Shown here: piece after piece, positions 39,146 to 48,985 of the stretch
Numbering within the stretch: position 1 is the stretch's first letter
Layout: the number at the start of each line of letters is the position of its first letter
Source of the DNA: Shewanella woodyi ATCC 51908
GTDB taxonomy: Bacteria > Pseudomonadota > Gammaproteobacteria > Enterobacterales > Shewanellaceae
Assembly (NCBI RefSeq): GCF_000019525.1
Contig: NC_010506.1
Span: 186,001-250,000 of the forward strand
Direction of reading: 5' to 3'
Length of the DNA: 64,000 nucleotides
Position numbers and translations under genes: made by a program
The notes under the pieces: generated by a model
The model's input: the letters and a program-made list of their open reading frames with translations, nothing else
Told to the model about the DNA's origin: nothing
The model's database searches: none

Positions 39146-40354
39146 TTACTCTGATAGTTGGTTACGCCCTTTCTTCTTTGCGCGGTAGAGGGCTTTATCG
39201 GCTTCTTTCATGGTTTGCTCGAAACTCTCGCGGTGTTGATGGTCGGCGACTCCGATGGAGATGGTGACATTGACGACTCGTTTACTGTTTCTTTCCTGAG
39301 CTTTATTTCGTTTTGCCTTTGTTTGTTTCTTACGCTTCTCATCTCGCAGTACGATGTCATACTTCTCTATCTCTTTACGCACCTTCTCTAGGTGAGGTAA
39401 TACCGATGAGAGATCTTTGCGAGAGAACACTATAGTGAACTCCTCGCCACCATACCTAAACGCCTTGCCACCGCCAGTGACCTCTGCAATCTTACTGGCG
39501 ACTAACTTCAATACTTGATCGCCAACATCATGGCCATAGGTGTCGTTAAACTTTTTAAAGTGATCGATATCCAGCATGGCAACTGTATATTTTCGTCCTA
39601 AAGAGAGCACTAAATTATAGAGTGCTCGCCGAGAGGCTAAGCCTGTTAACTCATCACGGTAGGCAAGAAAATAGGAGTCGGCCAGTACAGTTAGCAGATA
39701 GATAATGGCTAACATTGAAAGAGATACTGCACTTGGGAGATAGTTTGGCAGTAAAAAGTTCACACCCCATAGGAGCAAAGTAATGACGATAGCGGTACTG
39801 ACTAGATTTGATAACCAAAGCCCCCGTAGAAATACTAGTAGCGTACATAGGGAAAGTAGGATTAATGTGCGGATCTCTATGGTAATAAATTCGGGGAGGT
39901 AGAGCTTAAGATCATTATCGAAAGTTACATTGGCCCACTGCCAGCCAAAAGCAGCGCTGAAGCTGAGTATAATGCCTAAAGTACGTATTAGACTGTGGGG
40001 AGATAGAAGGCCTCTGTCCTTAATGAAAGCAAACCATGTGATAGTGAAAACGCCGCCAAGTAGAAGCTGTTCTGAATAATTATCTAGCCCCTCAATAGTA
40101 AATTGAGCGGAGCTAGTAAATAGATAATAGGCTTGCAATAGCGCTGCAAGGTAGGCTAAACGGCTGCGGTTAAATTGAATGGCTATCAATATGCTAATGG
40201 ATAGCAGCCAAAAAGGGAGCTGCGCAATGGTTTCGTGCCAAGCATTTAAGCGGGGTTGAGAAAACTGAAAGATAGCCAGCGACAGGGCTGTAACAAAGAG
40301 TGGCAGAAATAGAAAGCGACATCTGTGGTAAAAAGCCGACAAAACAAACCTCAA
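39146..40354 (-). CDS. Membrane-bound GGDEF diguanylate cyclase
   Basis: The 402 residues have about eight N-terminal hydrophobic segments (to about residue 225) and a GGDEF domain beginning DELTGLASRRALY. The active-site motif is GGEEF in FRYGGEEFTIVF, and the D residues of MLDIDHFKKFNDTYGHDVGD are intact, so it should make cyclic di-GMP. A Lys/Arg-rich insertion (DEKRKKQTKAKRNKAQERN) interrupts the domain near residue 345. No inhibitory RxxD site is evident. The membrane part is of an unnamed sensing type. Confidence 0.93.
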   Translation of the reverse strand: MRFVLSAFYHRCRFLFLPLFVTALSLAIFQFSQPRLNAWHETIAQLPFWLLSISILIAIQFNRSRLAYLAALLQAYYLFTSSAQFTIEGLDNYSEQLLLGGVFTITWFAFIKDRGLLSPHSLIRTLGIILSFSAAFGWQWANVTFDNDLKLYLPEFITIEIRTLILLSLCTLLVFLRGLWLSNLVSTAIVITLLLWGVNFLLPNYLPSAVSLSMLAIIYLLTVLADSYFLAYRDELTGLASRRALYNLVLSLGRKYTVAMLDIDHFKKFNDTYGHDVGDQVLKLVASKIAEVTGGGKAFRYGGEEFTIVFSRKDLSSVLPHLEKVRKEIEKYDIVLRDEKRKKQTKAKRNKAQERNSKRVVNVTISIGVADHQHRESFEQTMKEADKALYRAKKKGRNQLSE

Positions 40355-40575
40355 TAATTAATCTGGCTAATAGATAACTTCGTTGTGAAAGTTATCTAGC
40401 ACCCGAAAATCGACGCCGAAGTAGGGTTCAATTTAGATGTAACCTTAGTTAAAAAGCAGGTTACCTGATGCAATACCATATACAGAATTTGATGATTTGG
40501 GTACGTTTTTATTACTCGAGACTGGTTGTGATTGAGCTTAGTGAAAATGTGAGCCTAGTTTTTAATGTTTAGCTT

Positions 40576-40989
40576 CTAGTTCTCTATTTCAGGTTTCATG
40601 GTATCAGCAACAATGTGTATGACTATGATCCATGCTTGCCTAACTTCATCTGTGTATTCGCTGCCTAATCCTGTTTTTAGGGTGTAAAGCAGCGCATTAC
40701 CTACAGGAGTAAAGTGACTCTTTTTGACTCCATAAGCGTTATGTCGCTGAGCGAGTTGTTGCAGAACCGGAACTAAAGTATTGAGATCATCTAAGCCATC
40801 GACAGCGGCTTTTAACATGGCGACGAGTTTACGCCCCTGCACTTTTATGTTGTTTCTAAACAGAGGCTTTAAAGAGGGATCTATCTTAAATAGCGAGTCA
40901 TAAAAAAGATCTGCTGCCTGTTCAGAGATAGGTTCAACTAAGCTAAACGAGTGTTGAACTAGCTGAATTTGCCTTTGTGTCAGTGCCAT
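40576..40989 (-). CDS. Single-domain bacterial globin
   Basis: A 137-residue globin of the Vitreoscilla haemoglobin/flavohaemoglobin-like type. The proximal heme ligand is likely His83 in AQRHNAYGV, and Phe/Tyr and Gln residues typical of the B10/E7 region lie near residues 30 and 51 (QGRK). No reductase domain follows, so it would bind O2 or NO or act with a separate reductase. Its start is well defined. Confidence 0.9.
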   Translation of the reverse strand: MALTQRQIQLVQHSFSLVEPISEQAADLFYDSLFKIDPSLKPLFRNNIKVQGRKLVAMLKAAVDGLDDLNTLVPVLQQLAQRHNAYGVKKSHFTPVGNALLYTLKTGLGSEYTDEVRQAWIIVIHIVADTMKPEIEN

Positions 40990-41206
40990 GATCTATCCTC
41001 TGTTCAAAACCTAATTTCTCTAAAACCTAGCAAGTGAGAGAGATTGTTAGGTTTGCCATTAGGCCTGCTTTTAATATTGCTCACTATCGAGAATTATTCT
41101 CCCCATCTCATTTAGCATAGACAGAAAACCTAAAACAAGCTTAACTAAATACATTAAAACACACATATTTTATATCGATTGGTACCATTTCGCTGAGGAT
41201 AGAGCA

Positions 41207-42001
41207 ATGAAGGTAAATCAATACGTTCATGGGCAACCTTGCTGGATAGAGCTTGCAAGTCGCGACGCCCATGCTGGCAAACAATTTTATAGCACTCTCT
41301 TTGACTGGAAGGTGCAGGATATGCCAATCCCCAATGGGGTCTACTCTATGCTTGCCCTTGAGGTTGAGGGAGAGTGCTCAGATATTGGCGCCGCCTACCA
41401 GATGCCGGAAACCATGTCAGAGCAAGGCGCACCAACTACTTGGACTGTCTATTTTGCTGTCGATAATGTCGATGCTACTGTGGCTGCGGTGATCTCAAAC
41501 GGTGGCAACTTAGAGTTAGGCCCTCATGATGTCGGCACGGCTGGACGGATGGCTCTGTTAAGCGATCCTGAGGGAGCAAGGTTTGCTATTTGGCAAGCTG
41601 GTGATCATATTGGTGCTAAACGTCATGGTGAAAATGGCAGTTTATGTTGGGTGGAGCTGGCAAGCCGAGATGGTCAGGATGCTAAGACATTTTATAGCTC
41701 CTCATTGGGTTGGGATTCTCGTCAAGATCCAATGCCAGACTTTACCTATACCGAGTGGTTGGTCGAAGATGTTCCCTTTGGCGGCATGATGGAGATGACC
41801 GAAGAGTGGGGAGAGATGCCTGCCCATTGGATGCTCTATTTTGCGGTTGAGGATTGCGATAAAACTGCAGAGATGGCGACAAGCCTAGGGGGCCAAATCT
41901 GTGTTCCTCCAACCAATATACCTGAGGTGGGGCGTTTTAGTGTGATTAGCGACCCCCAAGGTGGTTTCTTCTCCGTTATAACTCTGAACTCAGTGGAGTA
42001 G
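41207..42001 (+). CDS. VOC/glyoxalase-fold protein with two domains
   Basis: The 264 residues hold two similar VOC units (about 10-130 and 140-262), each beginning CWIELASRD or CWVELASRD and ending with an SDPEGARF or SDPQGGFF motif. Two modules per chain form one complete metal-binding fold pair. The substrate cannot be inferred. A strong hairpin terminator follows. Confidence 0.85.
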   Translation: MKVNQYVHGQPCWIELASRDAHAGKQFYSTLFDWKVQDMPIPNGVYSMLALEVEGECSDIGAAYQMPETMSEQGAPTTWTVYFAVDNVDATVAAVISNGGNLELGPHDVGTAGRMALLSDPEGARFAIWQAGDHIGAKRHGENGSLCWVELASRDGQDAKTFYSSSLGWDSRQDPMPDFTYTEWLVEDVPFGGMMEMTEEWGEMPAHWMLYFAVEDCDKTAEMATSLGGQICVPPTNIPEVGRFSVISDPQGGFFSVITLNSVE

Positions 42002-42034
42002 TGAGCTTTATAGAGTAGTGCTAACGCATAAGTA

Positions 42035-42068
42035 AAAACGCCTGCTCATGTGAGCAGGCGTTTTGTTT
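42035..42068. terminator. Bidirectional terminator between the VOC gene and cusA
   Basis: A perfect stem of at least 13 bp (42035-42048 with 42051-42064) has an A run before and a T run after it, between two convergent genes. Confidence 0.93.
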
Positions 42069-42084
42069 TGCTATAACCTATTTG

Positions 42085-45000
42085 CTAGTCTTTCTTCAGT
42101 TTACGTGAATAGATAAGCAGATAAAGTGCAGGTAGTACAAACAGTGACAGCAGTGGTGCTGTGACCATACCACCAACCATAGGTGCTGCTATCTTCTGCA
42201 TTACATCGTTGCCCGAACCCGCCCCCCACATGATGGGCAGGAGCCCGAAAAAGATGGTCGCTACTGTCATCGCTTTAGGACGGATCCGCATCACAGCACC
42301 TTCAATGAGCGCCTCTTTGAGATCGCTTACAGCCTCATAACCACCACTCTCTTTTCTATGTTTAATGGCATTGTTGAGGTAGACCAGCATCACAACCCCG
42401 AACTCTGCGGCAACACCTGCTAGTGCAATCATACCCACAGCAACAGCAACCGACATGTTGAACTCTAAGAGATAGAGAAGCCAGGTACTGCCGACTAAAG
42501 CAAAAGGTAAGCTCATCATGATAATAGTCGCCTGCAGCGTCGAGCCAAAGGTCAGCATCAGCAGGATAAAGATCACGCCTAGCGCCATAGGGATCACCTT
42601 TTGTAACTTGGCATCTACCCGCTGCATATACTCATACTGACCGGCAAAAACGTAGCTATACCTTGGCGGTACGACAAGCTCGCTGTCCAGAGCAGTTTTT
42701 GCTTGCTCGATATACTCACCAATAGAGGTACCCTCTATATCGACAAAGACCCATGAGATTAGGCGACCATTTTCGCTTTTCAGCATGGGCGCACCATCGG
42801 TGATTTCGATATCAGCGAGATTGCGCAGAGGCAAGTAATGTCCTGTTTTAGTGATCACAGGTAGCTCTCTGAGCTTTTCGATATTATCCCTTAACTCTCG
42901 CGGATAGCGTAGGTTTATGGGGTAGCGCTCAGCGCCTTGAACTGACTCACCGATATCCATACCACCAATGGCATAACGCACCACATCTTGAATATCGGTT
43001 AGGGTCATGTCGTAGCGAGAGGCCACATCTAACTTAGGTGTGATATCAATATAGCGTCCACCACCTACACGCTCAGCGTAGGCTGATTTGGTATGCGGAA
43101 GTTTGCTTAAAATCGCTTCGATATTGGTGCCTATCTTCTGCAGTTCATCAACATCCCCCCCTGTGATCTTAATGCCTACAGGGGTTTTTATCCCTGTAGA
43201 GAGCATATCGATTCGGGTTTTAATGGGCTGTACCCAAGCATTAGTCAGCCCTGGTACTTTTACAGTTTGCTGTAGCTGCTCTATGATATCTTTAAGCTCG
43301 AACCCTTCGCGCCACTCATCCCGTGGTTTAAGCATGATGGTGGTTTCCAGCATAGTTAATGGCGCAGGATCTGTGGCTGTTTCTGCGCGGCCGACCTTAC
43401 CAAAAACACGTTTAACCTCAGGAACGGTTTTGATCAAACGATCGGTTTGCTGCAGAATTTCAGCTGCTTTACTGGCACTGATCCCCGGCAGAGCCGTTGG
43501 CATATAGAGCAGATCTCCCTCCTCAAGTTCAGGCATAAACTCACTGCCGATATTACTTAGCGGGTACCAAGCACTCATTAAGGCTATCAAGGCGACAACC
43601 AGTGTCATCTTAGGAAACTTCAATACCAATGTAAGCGAAGGCTTATAGATAGCAATCAAGAAGCGGCTAATCGGGTTACTGCTCTCTTTTGGTATTTTCC
43701 CCTTAATAAAGAATCCCATAAGAATCGGCACTAAGGTGATTGAAAGCACTGCAGCCGCAGCCATTGCAAATGTTTTAGTGTAAGCGAGTGGGCTAAACAG
43801 GCGACCCTCTTGAGCTTCTAGTGCAAATACGGGCACAAAGCTGAGAGTAATAATCACAAGGGAGAAGAAGAGGGCGGGTCCCACCTCAATAGAAGCCTCT
43901 GAAACAATTTTCCAGTGCTCAATATTATTAGGGGAGCGGTTATTCTTCTCTCTGAAATGCTCCAGATGCTTATGCATGTTCTCAATCATCACAATCGCAC
44001 CATCGACCACGGCACCGATGGCAATTGCGATACCGCCTAAGCTCATGATGTTGGCATTCACCCCCATCTTATTCATCACAATAAAGGCGATGAGGATAGC
44101 TAAAGGAAGCGTGATCACTGCGACTAAGGTTGAGCGTGCATGCAAAAGAAAGAGCAGGCAGACTAAACCGACAACAAACATCTCTTCGATGACCTTGTGG
44201 AAAAGGTTTTCAACTGAACTTTCAATCAATTGAGAGCGGTCATAGGTCGTGATGATCTCGACCCCTTCCGGTAAACCAGACTTTAATTGCTCAAGCTTAG
44301 TCTTAACCGCTTCTATTGTAGCTAACGCATTCTCACCGTAGCGCATCACTATGATGCCACCCACAACCTCTCCCTCACCATCGAGCTCGGCGATACCTCG
44401 TCGTGATGCAGGGCCTTTACGCACCGTTGCGACATCTTTGAGTAACAAGCCTGTTCCAGATGGACTGGTTATCCCAAGTGGGATCTCTCTGAAGTCATCC
44501 AAGGTTTGACGGTACCCTTTGGCCCGCACCATGTACTCAGCTTCCGCCATCTCTATCACGGAGCCGCCAGCTTCAGTATTGGATTTGGCTATGGCATTTT
44601 TTATGGATGCAATATCAAGCTTATAGATAGCTAGCTTATCTGGCTCTATCACTATCTGATAGGTCTGCTCCATGCCACCAACGGTAGCAACCTCTGAAAC
44701 CCCTGCGACAGTTTGAAGCTCAAGCTTGAGGTACCAATCTTGCAGACTTTTGAGCTGTGAAAGGTCTAAATTACCTGAGCGATCGACCAGAGCATATTCA
44801 AAAATCCAGCCAACACCTGATGCATCAGGACCTAAAGACGGTTGTACACCTTGAGGTAAGCGACTACTAACTTGATTGAGATACTCTAATACTCGAGAGC
44901 GAGCCCAGTAGATATCGGTGCCATCTTCAAAGATAACATAGACATAGGAGTCACCGAAGAAGGAGTAACCGCGAACGGTTTTGGCTCCCGGTACCGCGAG

Positions 45001-45219
45001 CATGGCGGTCGATAATGGATAGGTAACCTGTTCCTCAACCAGCTTAGGTGCTTGCCCGGGGAAAGGGGTCTTGATGATCACCTGTACATCAGAGAGATCG
45101 GGCAGGGCATCAAGTGGAGTATTTCTTAGCTCCTGTATGCCCCAAACAGTGATCATTATGGTGATAATTAACACCATAAATCGCTGTTTAATGGAGGCTT
45201 CAATGATTTTCTTAAGCAT
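42085..45219 (-). CDS. cusA: CusA-type heavy-metal RND efflux pump
   Basis: The 1044-residue RND transporter has a first membrane helix (about 13-31), two large periplasmic loops and the TM4 motif AIGAVVDGAIVMIENMHKHLEH containing the proton-relay Asp. The signature TPLDALPDLSDVQVIIKTPFPGQAP identifies the heavy-metal (HME-RND) branch, most like CusA (Cu+/Ag+). It lies 14 bp after cusB. No outer-membrane channel gene (cusC) is present in the locus. Confidence 0.95.
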   Translation of the reverse strand: MLKKIIEASIKQRFMVLIITIMITVWGIQELRNTPLDALPDLSDVQVIIKTPFPGQAPKLVEEQVTYPLSTAMLAVPGAKTVRGYSFFGDSYVYVIFEDGTDIYWARSRVLEYLNQVSSRLPQGVQPSLGPDASGVGWIFEYALVDRSGNLDLSQLKSLQDWYLKLELQTVAGVSEVATVGGMEQTYQIVIEPDKLAIYKLDIASIKNAIAKSNTEAGGSVIEMAEAEYMVRAKGYRQTLDDFREIPLGITSPSGTGLLLKDVATVRKGPASRRGIAELDGEGEVVGGIIVMRYGENALATIEAVKTKLEQLKSGLPEGVEIITTYDRSQLIESSVENLFHKVIEEMFVVGLVCLLFLLHARSTLVAVITLPLAILIAFIVMNKMGVNANIMSLGGIAIAIGAVVDGAIVMIENMHKHLEHFREKNNRSPNNIEHWKIVSEASIEVGPALFFSLVIITLSFVPVFALEAQEGRLFSPLAYTKTFAMAAAAVLSITLVPILMGFFIKGKIPKESSNPISRFLIAIYKPSLTLVLKFPKMTLVVALIALMSAWYPLSNIGSEFMPELEEGDLLYMPTALPGISASKAAEILQQTDRLIKTVPEVKRVFGKVGRAETATDPAPLTMLETTIMLKPRDEWREGFELKDIIEQLQQTVKVPGLTNAWVQPIKTRIDMLSTGIKTPVGIKITGGDVDELQKIGTNIEAILSKLPHTKSAYAERVGGGRYIDITPKLDVASRYDMTLTDIQDVVRYAIGGMDIGESVQGAERYPINLRYPRELRDNIEKLRELPVITKTGHYLPLRNLADIEITDGAPMLKSENGRLISWVFVDIEGTSIGEYIEQAKTALDSELVVPPRYSYVFAGQYEYMQRVDAKLQKVIPMALGVIFILLMLTFGSTLQATIIMMSLPFALVGSTWLLYLLEFNMSVAVAVGMIALAGVAAEFGVVMLVYLNNAIKHRKESGGYEAVSDLKEALIEGAVMRIRPKAMTVATIFFGLLPIMWGAGSGNDVMQKIAAPMVGGMVTAPLLSLFVLPALYLLIYSRKLKKD

Positions 45220-45233
45220 AATAATCTCGCCTC

Positions 45234-47033
45234 CTAGTGCTGGTGGCCGCTGCTAAGGCGCATTAAGCTGCCTTTTAGGCTGGCTTCTGAATCGAGCAGG
45301 AACTGACCAGAGGTCACGACACGCTCATTTTCAGCAAGCCCCTCTTTTATCTCAGCTTTCCCTTGGCTTAACATACCTACAGTCACTTTGCGGGCGGTAA
45401 AGTTATTATCTTCGAGTTTAACGATGACACGATTCTCTTTGCCGGTTTGGATCAGCGCCTCTTGAGGTATCACAAGCACATCTTTATTGGGACCGCCGAA
45501 GATCCCAATTTTAGCTAGAGTATTGGGTCTGAGCTCAATATCAGTATTTGATACTACGATACGAACTCTTAAACTACGGGTGACGGGATCAAGTTCGGGG
45601 TAAATGTAGTCAATCTCACCTTCGATACCTTTAATTCCCATCGCTGGGACGGAGATCTCCGCTTTTTGTCCAACAGCTAGCCAGCTCTGCTCATTTTCAA
45701 ACACGTCGGCAATAACCCAAACTTTAGAAAGGTCGACGACGGACATGACTTCGGTGGCGGGTTGGATATACATACCATCTCTGACATTTAAGGCTTTTAC
45801 TATGCCATCACTCTTGGCGTAAAAGGGGACCCGGTATTGGGTTTTTTTCGATTTTGCTAACGCTTTTATCTGATAAGGTTGAAACCCAAGAAGCTCCAAT
45901 CTGAGCCCCGCTTTTCTGACGAGATCTTGGTAATTTGCATCTTTGCCCGCTCGTTTGACGGTATCCTGAGCAAGCAGGAAATCATCCTGTGCGTTGATAA
46001 GCTCAGGGGAGTAGATCTCATAGAGAAGCTGACCTTTGGTTATCTTGTCACCGACAGAGGTAATGGTTAACTTCTCAATCCAGCCATTGACGCGTGCATG
46101 TATGTGATTGATCTGGCTCTCATCGTAATCAACCTGACCTACGGTTTGAACAAACTTCCATAGGGTGTCTTTCTCGACTCTAGCGACTTTCAGGGCGAGT
46201 GCCTGCTGCATGCCACCGGATACATCTATCTGTATCTCTTTACTGCTGCCTCCTACTTCAACTTTTTCCAAGTTCATGCCACAGATAGGACATGTCCCTG
46301 GCACATCGCTGATAATATGTGCATGCATAGGACAGACATATTTGATACTGCCGCCATCATTTAATGGCGTAGGCTCTGCTGCATTAAATACAGCATCTGC
46401 AGGAGTGCTTGCTGCTTGGTGTGAATGTCCTGAGTGTTCATCTGCAGGCATGGCACTCATATCGTGGTTAGAGTGATCTATCTCCCCCTTTTCCTCCTCC
46501 TCTTCAGCTTCCACAAGGAACATGTTGCAGATGGAGCAACGACTGCCAGCTTCATGACTGGTTTCATCTGGATGCATAGGGCAAACATAGGTTTTCTGCT
46601 CCATGGCTAAGTGATCACCATGTGACCCCTTCTCCTCTTCCTCTTCATCTTCCACAAGGAACATGTTGCAGATGGAGCAACGACTGCCAGCTTCATGACT
46701 GGTTTCATCTGGATGCATAGGGCAAACATAGGCTTTCTGCTCCATGGCTAAGTGATCACCATGTGACCCCTTTTCCCCTTCCTCTTCAGCTTCCACAAGG
46801 AACATGTTGCAGATGGAGCAGCGACTGCCAGCTTCATGACTGGTTTCATTAGGGTGCATAGGGCACACATAAGTTGCTGAGCCATGACTGTGGTTATGCG
46901 CTACATGTTTTGGCTCTGGCGCTGTTTGCGCTAATAACGATTGAGAGTGGGCTAGCTGCGGAGTGACCACCATAAAAAGGCTCAGCAGATAGGCTAATTT
47001 GTTGCGTTTATTGTTCATCTCTAATTGACTCAT
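45234..47033 (-). CDS. cusB: CusB-type periplasmic adaptor with four heavy-metal-binding modules
   Basis: The 599 residues start with a signal peptide, then three almost identical 47-residue modules (55-185; CPMHPDETSHEAGSRCSICNMF) and a fourth divergent one (YVCPMHAHIISDVPGTCPICGMN). The rest is a membrane fusion protein: lipoyl-like and hairpin region (IHARVNGWIEKL) and beta-barrel. The Cys, Met and His of each module fit the HMBD (YHS-like) metal-binding domain, which may capture Cu+ or Ag+ and hand it to the pump. The three modules are 141-bp tandem repeats, so their number may vary between strains. Usual CusB proteins have no or one such module. Confidence 0.93.
   Translation of the reverse strand: MSQLEMNNKRNKLAYLLSLFMVVTPQLAHSQSLLAQTAPEPKHVAHNHSHGSATYVCPMHPNETSHEAGSRCSICNMFLVEAEEEGEKGSHGDHLAMEQKAYVCPMHPDETSHEAGSRCSICNMFLVEDEEEEEKGSHGDHLAMEQKTYVCPMHPDETSHEAGSRCSICNMFLVEAEEEEEKGEIDHSNHDMSAMPADEHSGHSHQAASTPADAVFNAAEPTPLNDGGSIKYVCPMHAHIISDVPGTCPICGMNLEKVEVGGSSKEIQIDVSGGMQQALALKVARVEKDTLWKFVQTVGQVDYDESQINHIHARVNGWIEKLTITSVGDKITKGQLLYEIYSPELINAQDDFLLAQDTVKRAGKDANYQDLVRKAGLRLELLGFQPYQIKALAKSKKTQYRVPFYAKSDGIVKALNVRDGMYIQPATEVMSVVDLSKVWVIADVFENEQSWLAVGQKAEISVPAMGIKGIEGEIDYIYPELDPVTRSLRVRIVVSNTDIELRPNTLAKIGIFGGPNKDVLVIPQEALIQTGKENRVIVKLEDNNFTARKVTVGMLSQGKAEIKEGLAENERVVTSGQFLLDSEASLKGSLMRLSSGHQH
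46478..46871 (-). repeat. Triplicated 141-bp repeat encoding heavy-metal-binding modules
   Basis: Three near-perfect in-frame copies occur in the N-terminal part of cusB. The same bases starting TCCACAAGGA appear at 46510, 46651 and 46792, exactly 141 bp apart. The acidic linkers (EEEEEKG-type) vary most. Confidence 0.93.
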
Positions 47034-47055
47034 AATGCCTCATCTCCAGCCTAAA

Positions 47056-47472
47056 CTAGTGCTTGTGGTGACCCGTTGACTTGCTGTCTGCTTTTGCCTG
47101 CATAGGTTCCAAGTTCATACCGCATTTAGGGCAAGTGTCACCCTCTTTTCCGGTGATAGATGAATTCATGGGGCATGCGTGAGTATGAGCAGTTTTGTCA
47201 TGCTTATGCTGATGATTTTTATGCTTTGGGCAAGAGGCACAATTTTTATGTTGCTCCGAACTTCCTTGGACTTTTGTGAGATTCATGCCGCATTTCGGGC
47301 AAGTATCTCCCTGCTTTCCTGTGACTTCTGCATGCATAGGGCAGGCGTGATCTACTTTCATCTGATGGTGTTGGTCATCAGCTTTATGTTGTGAATGCTC
47401 ATGGGCAGTGGCCAAGGGCGCTGCTGAGATTAAGATAAAGGCTGATAAAATAAGACTTAAAAGGGTTTTCAT
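47056..47472 (-). CDS. Small exported His/Cys-rich metal-binding protein
   Basis: The ATG at 47472 (MKTLLSLILS) opens a 138-residue protein with a signal peptide (ending around LATAHEHS); the open frame extends further but without a good start. It has two HMBD-type modules (CPMHAEVTGKQGDTCPKCGMN and CPMNSSITGKEGDTCPKCGMN) separated by a His/Lys-rich part with CASC. It resembles a periplasmic copper or silver chaperone feeding the CusBA pump downstream, whose gene begins 23 bp later. Confidence 0.85.
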   Translation of the reverse strand: MKTLLSLILSAFILISAAPLATAHEHSQHKADDQHHQMKVDHACPMHAEVTGKQGDTCPKCGMNLTKVQGSSEQHKNCASCPKHKNHQHKHDKTAHTHACPMNSSITGKEGDTCPKCGMNLEPMQAKADSKSTGHHKH

Positions 47473-47743
47473 TGAATAACTCCGTCTTGACCCTTGCGTG
47501 TTAGTCTTCACCCTGAAGCGATTACTTGAGGTATGAGAGCTATTTAAGAGCAAGGGCTAATACTATTCGGTATTATGCCAATCACAATTGATAGTTTAAT
47601 GAACTGAATATCCGTACAAACTGCATAGCATACGGTTTACTGAGTTTATCAATATTATCAATTAGATCGATAAAATATTTATTAAAAATATAGCGTTGCA
47701 GTCGATGTGACTGTGAAAATCAAGGGGCGCAAAGCCACCTAAA

Positions 47744-48175
47744 TCATGCTATTGGAGGTCTGATATCTTGAGGCAAAGATATAGAGTGGAAATGAGGCAT
47801 TTGAGTGGCCATAACGAACTCAGAGGGACTAAATCCTGACCAAGATTTAGAACTGAATAGAGTGCCTGTCATTGAGATAACAAGGCAATGATTGCAATCA
47901 CCTTTACATAAACCCTCACCGTCACAGCAGTTTTGAGCAGCGCCGGGAAGCATAGTTTGCTCAAGTTCACAGCAATGGGATGGTGTGATTTTTTGCTCTG
48001 TGTGGCAACTCTCTCCATTTTTCATGCTCATCATCTGGCCATGGTGTGCACCTGACATCATAGCTTCATGTGTTGGTGACATACCTATCATAGAGCCACT
48101 AGCAAATACCCCTTGGCTCAACATTGCGAGCAGGGTAAAGACTAATAGTGTATGACGGCGCAGAAACGTAAACAT
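47744..48175 (-). CDS. Small secreted Cys/Met/His-rich protein of the metal locus
   Basis: A 143-residue protein with a signal peptide (MFTFLRRHTLLVFTLLAM to about residue 25), a Met/His-rich stretch (SGAHHGQMMSMKNGESCH) and a cysteine cluster (SHCCELEQ, NCCDGEGLCKGDCNHC). I do not recognise a named family. The Met/His/Cys enrichment and its place upstream of the cusBA genes suggest copper binding. It resembles the protein at 48986-49471 in overall plan: signal peptide, cysteine cluster, and a proline-rich end (IRPPIA versus PPPIRTV). Confidence 0.7.
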   Translation of the reverse strand: MFTFLRRHTLLVFTLLAMLSQGVFASGSMIGMSPTHEAMMSGAHHGQMMSMKNGESCHTEQKITPSHCCELEQTMLPGAAQNCCDGEGLCKGDCNHCLVISMTGTLFSSKSWSGFSPSEFVMATQMPHFHSISLPQDIRPPIA

Positions 48176-48362
48176 AAAGCTTCCAATAATGAGTTATGAC
48201 TAGTTTATCACGAGTATTAATAAGTACATCGATTGAATTCACATTTTTACTTAATATTAAGTGCTTGCGTGTTATCTGTCGATGTACTGGCTACTCACCT
48301 ATTGCTTATTGAGTCAAACTTGCAGAAGCCAGTTGAAGGTATCAACCGGCTTCAAAACAAGT

Positions 48363-48785
48363 TTACTGCTTAGCAAATAGAAGTTTAGCCATAAGCTGGT
48401 GATGGGTTAACAAAGTGACCTCTTTCTCTTTTCCTGTTGTATTTTTCAGAGTGAGCACAGGGTTGTTAATGAAGTCGTAAGCTTCCTCCTCTGTATCAAT
48501 CCTTGGAGTTAAAGCATTATATTGATCCTGAGTTTCTGCGGAAATTAACAGATATAAAGGCTGAGATTTTACCCAAGCGCCAGAGTCATCGGCATTGGCT
48601 TCGAAGATATCGTAGTACTTTAGCTCAATAAGGTTTTCACCTTTAGTAAGCTCTATCTGATGATTGTTTAATTGACTCTTGCCATTCACCCCTGTGACAT
48701 CTATCGATTCAGGGAATGAAACACTCGCAGCAAGCGAGGTGAAACTAGCAAATGTTAGGGCTACAGCTGTTATTAATGTTTTCAT
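48363..48785 (-). CDS. DUF2057-family (YccT-like) periplasmic protein
   Basis: The ATG at 48785 (MKTLITAVAL) gives 140 residues with a signal peptide ending near SLAA. The body (FPESIDVTGVNGK, HQIELTKGENLIELKYYDIF, PLYLLISAET) matches the DUF2057/YccT family of small periplasmic proteins of unknown role. Its place in the metal locus may be coincidental; it has no metal-ligand bias. Confidence 0.8.
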   Translation of the reverse strand: MKTLITAVALTFASFTSLAASVSFPESIDVTGVNGKSQLNNHQIELTKGENLIELKYYDIFEANADDSGAWVKSQPLYLLISAETQDQYNALTPRIDTEEEAYDFINNPVLTLKNTTGKEKEVTLLTHHQLMAKLLFAKQ

Positions 48786-48985
48786 GTGGAACTCCATTTA
48801 GAACTCGCTTTAGACATAGAAAGTTGTAAGAGGGCCTTGTAGTGAGGTCATTAAGTCAGCTAACAATATAGGGACGACTTAAATTGACACCGTTGGCTAT
48901 TCTCTGCCTAAAGCTAAAAATATTTAAAAATTGATTTTTGTGCGCAATTCACCTCAGCGGCAGCGCTAAATTGATATAGGTATAG

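Noticed and set aside
47473..47743. MerR-type (CueR-like) operator upstream of the metal genes
   Set aside because: CTTGC-like words occur but no symmetric operator with 19-20 bp promoter spacing could be confirmed by eye.
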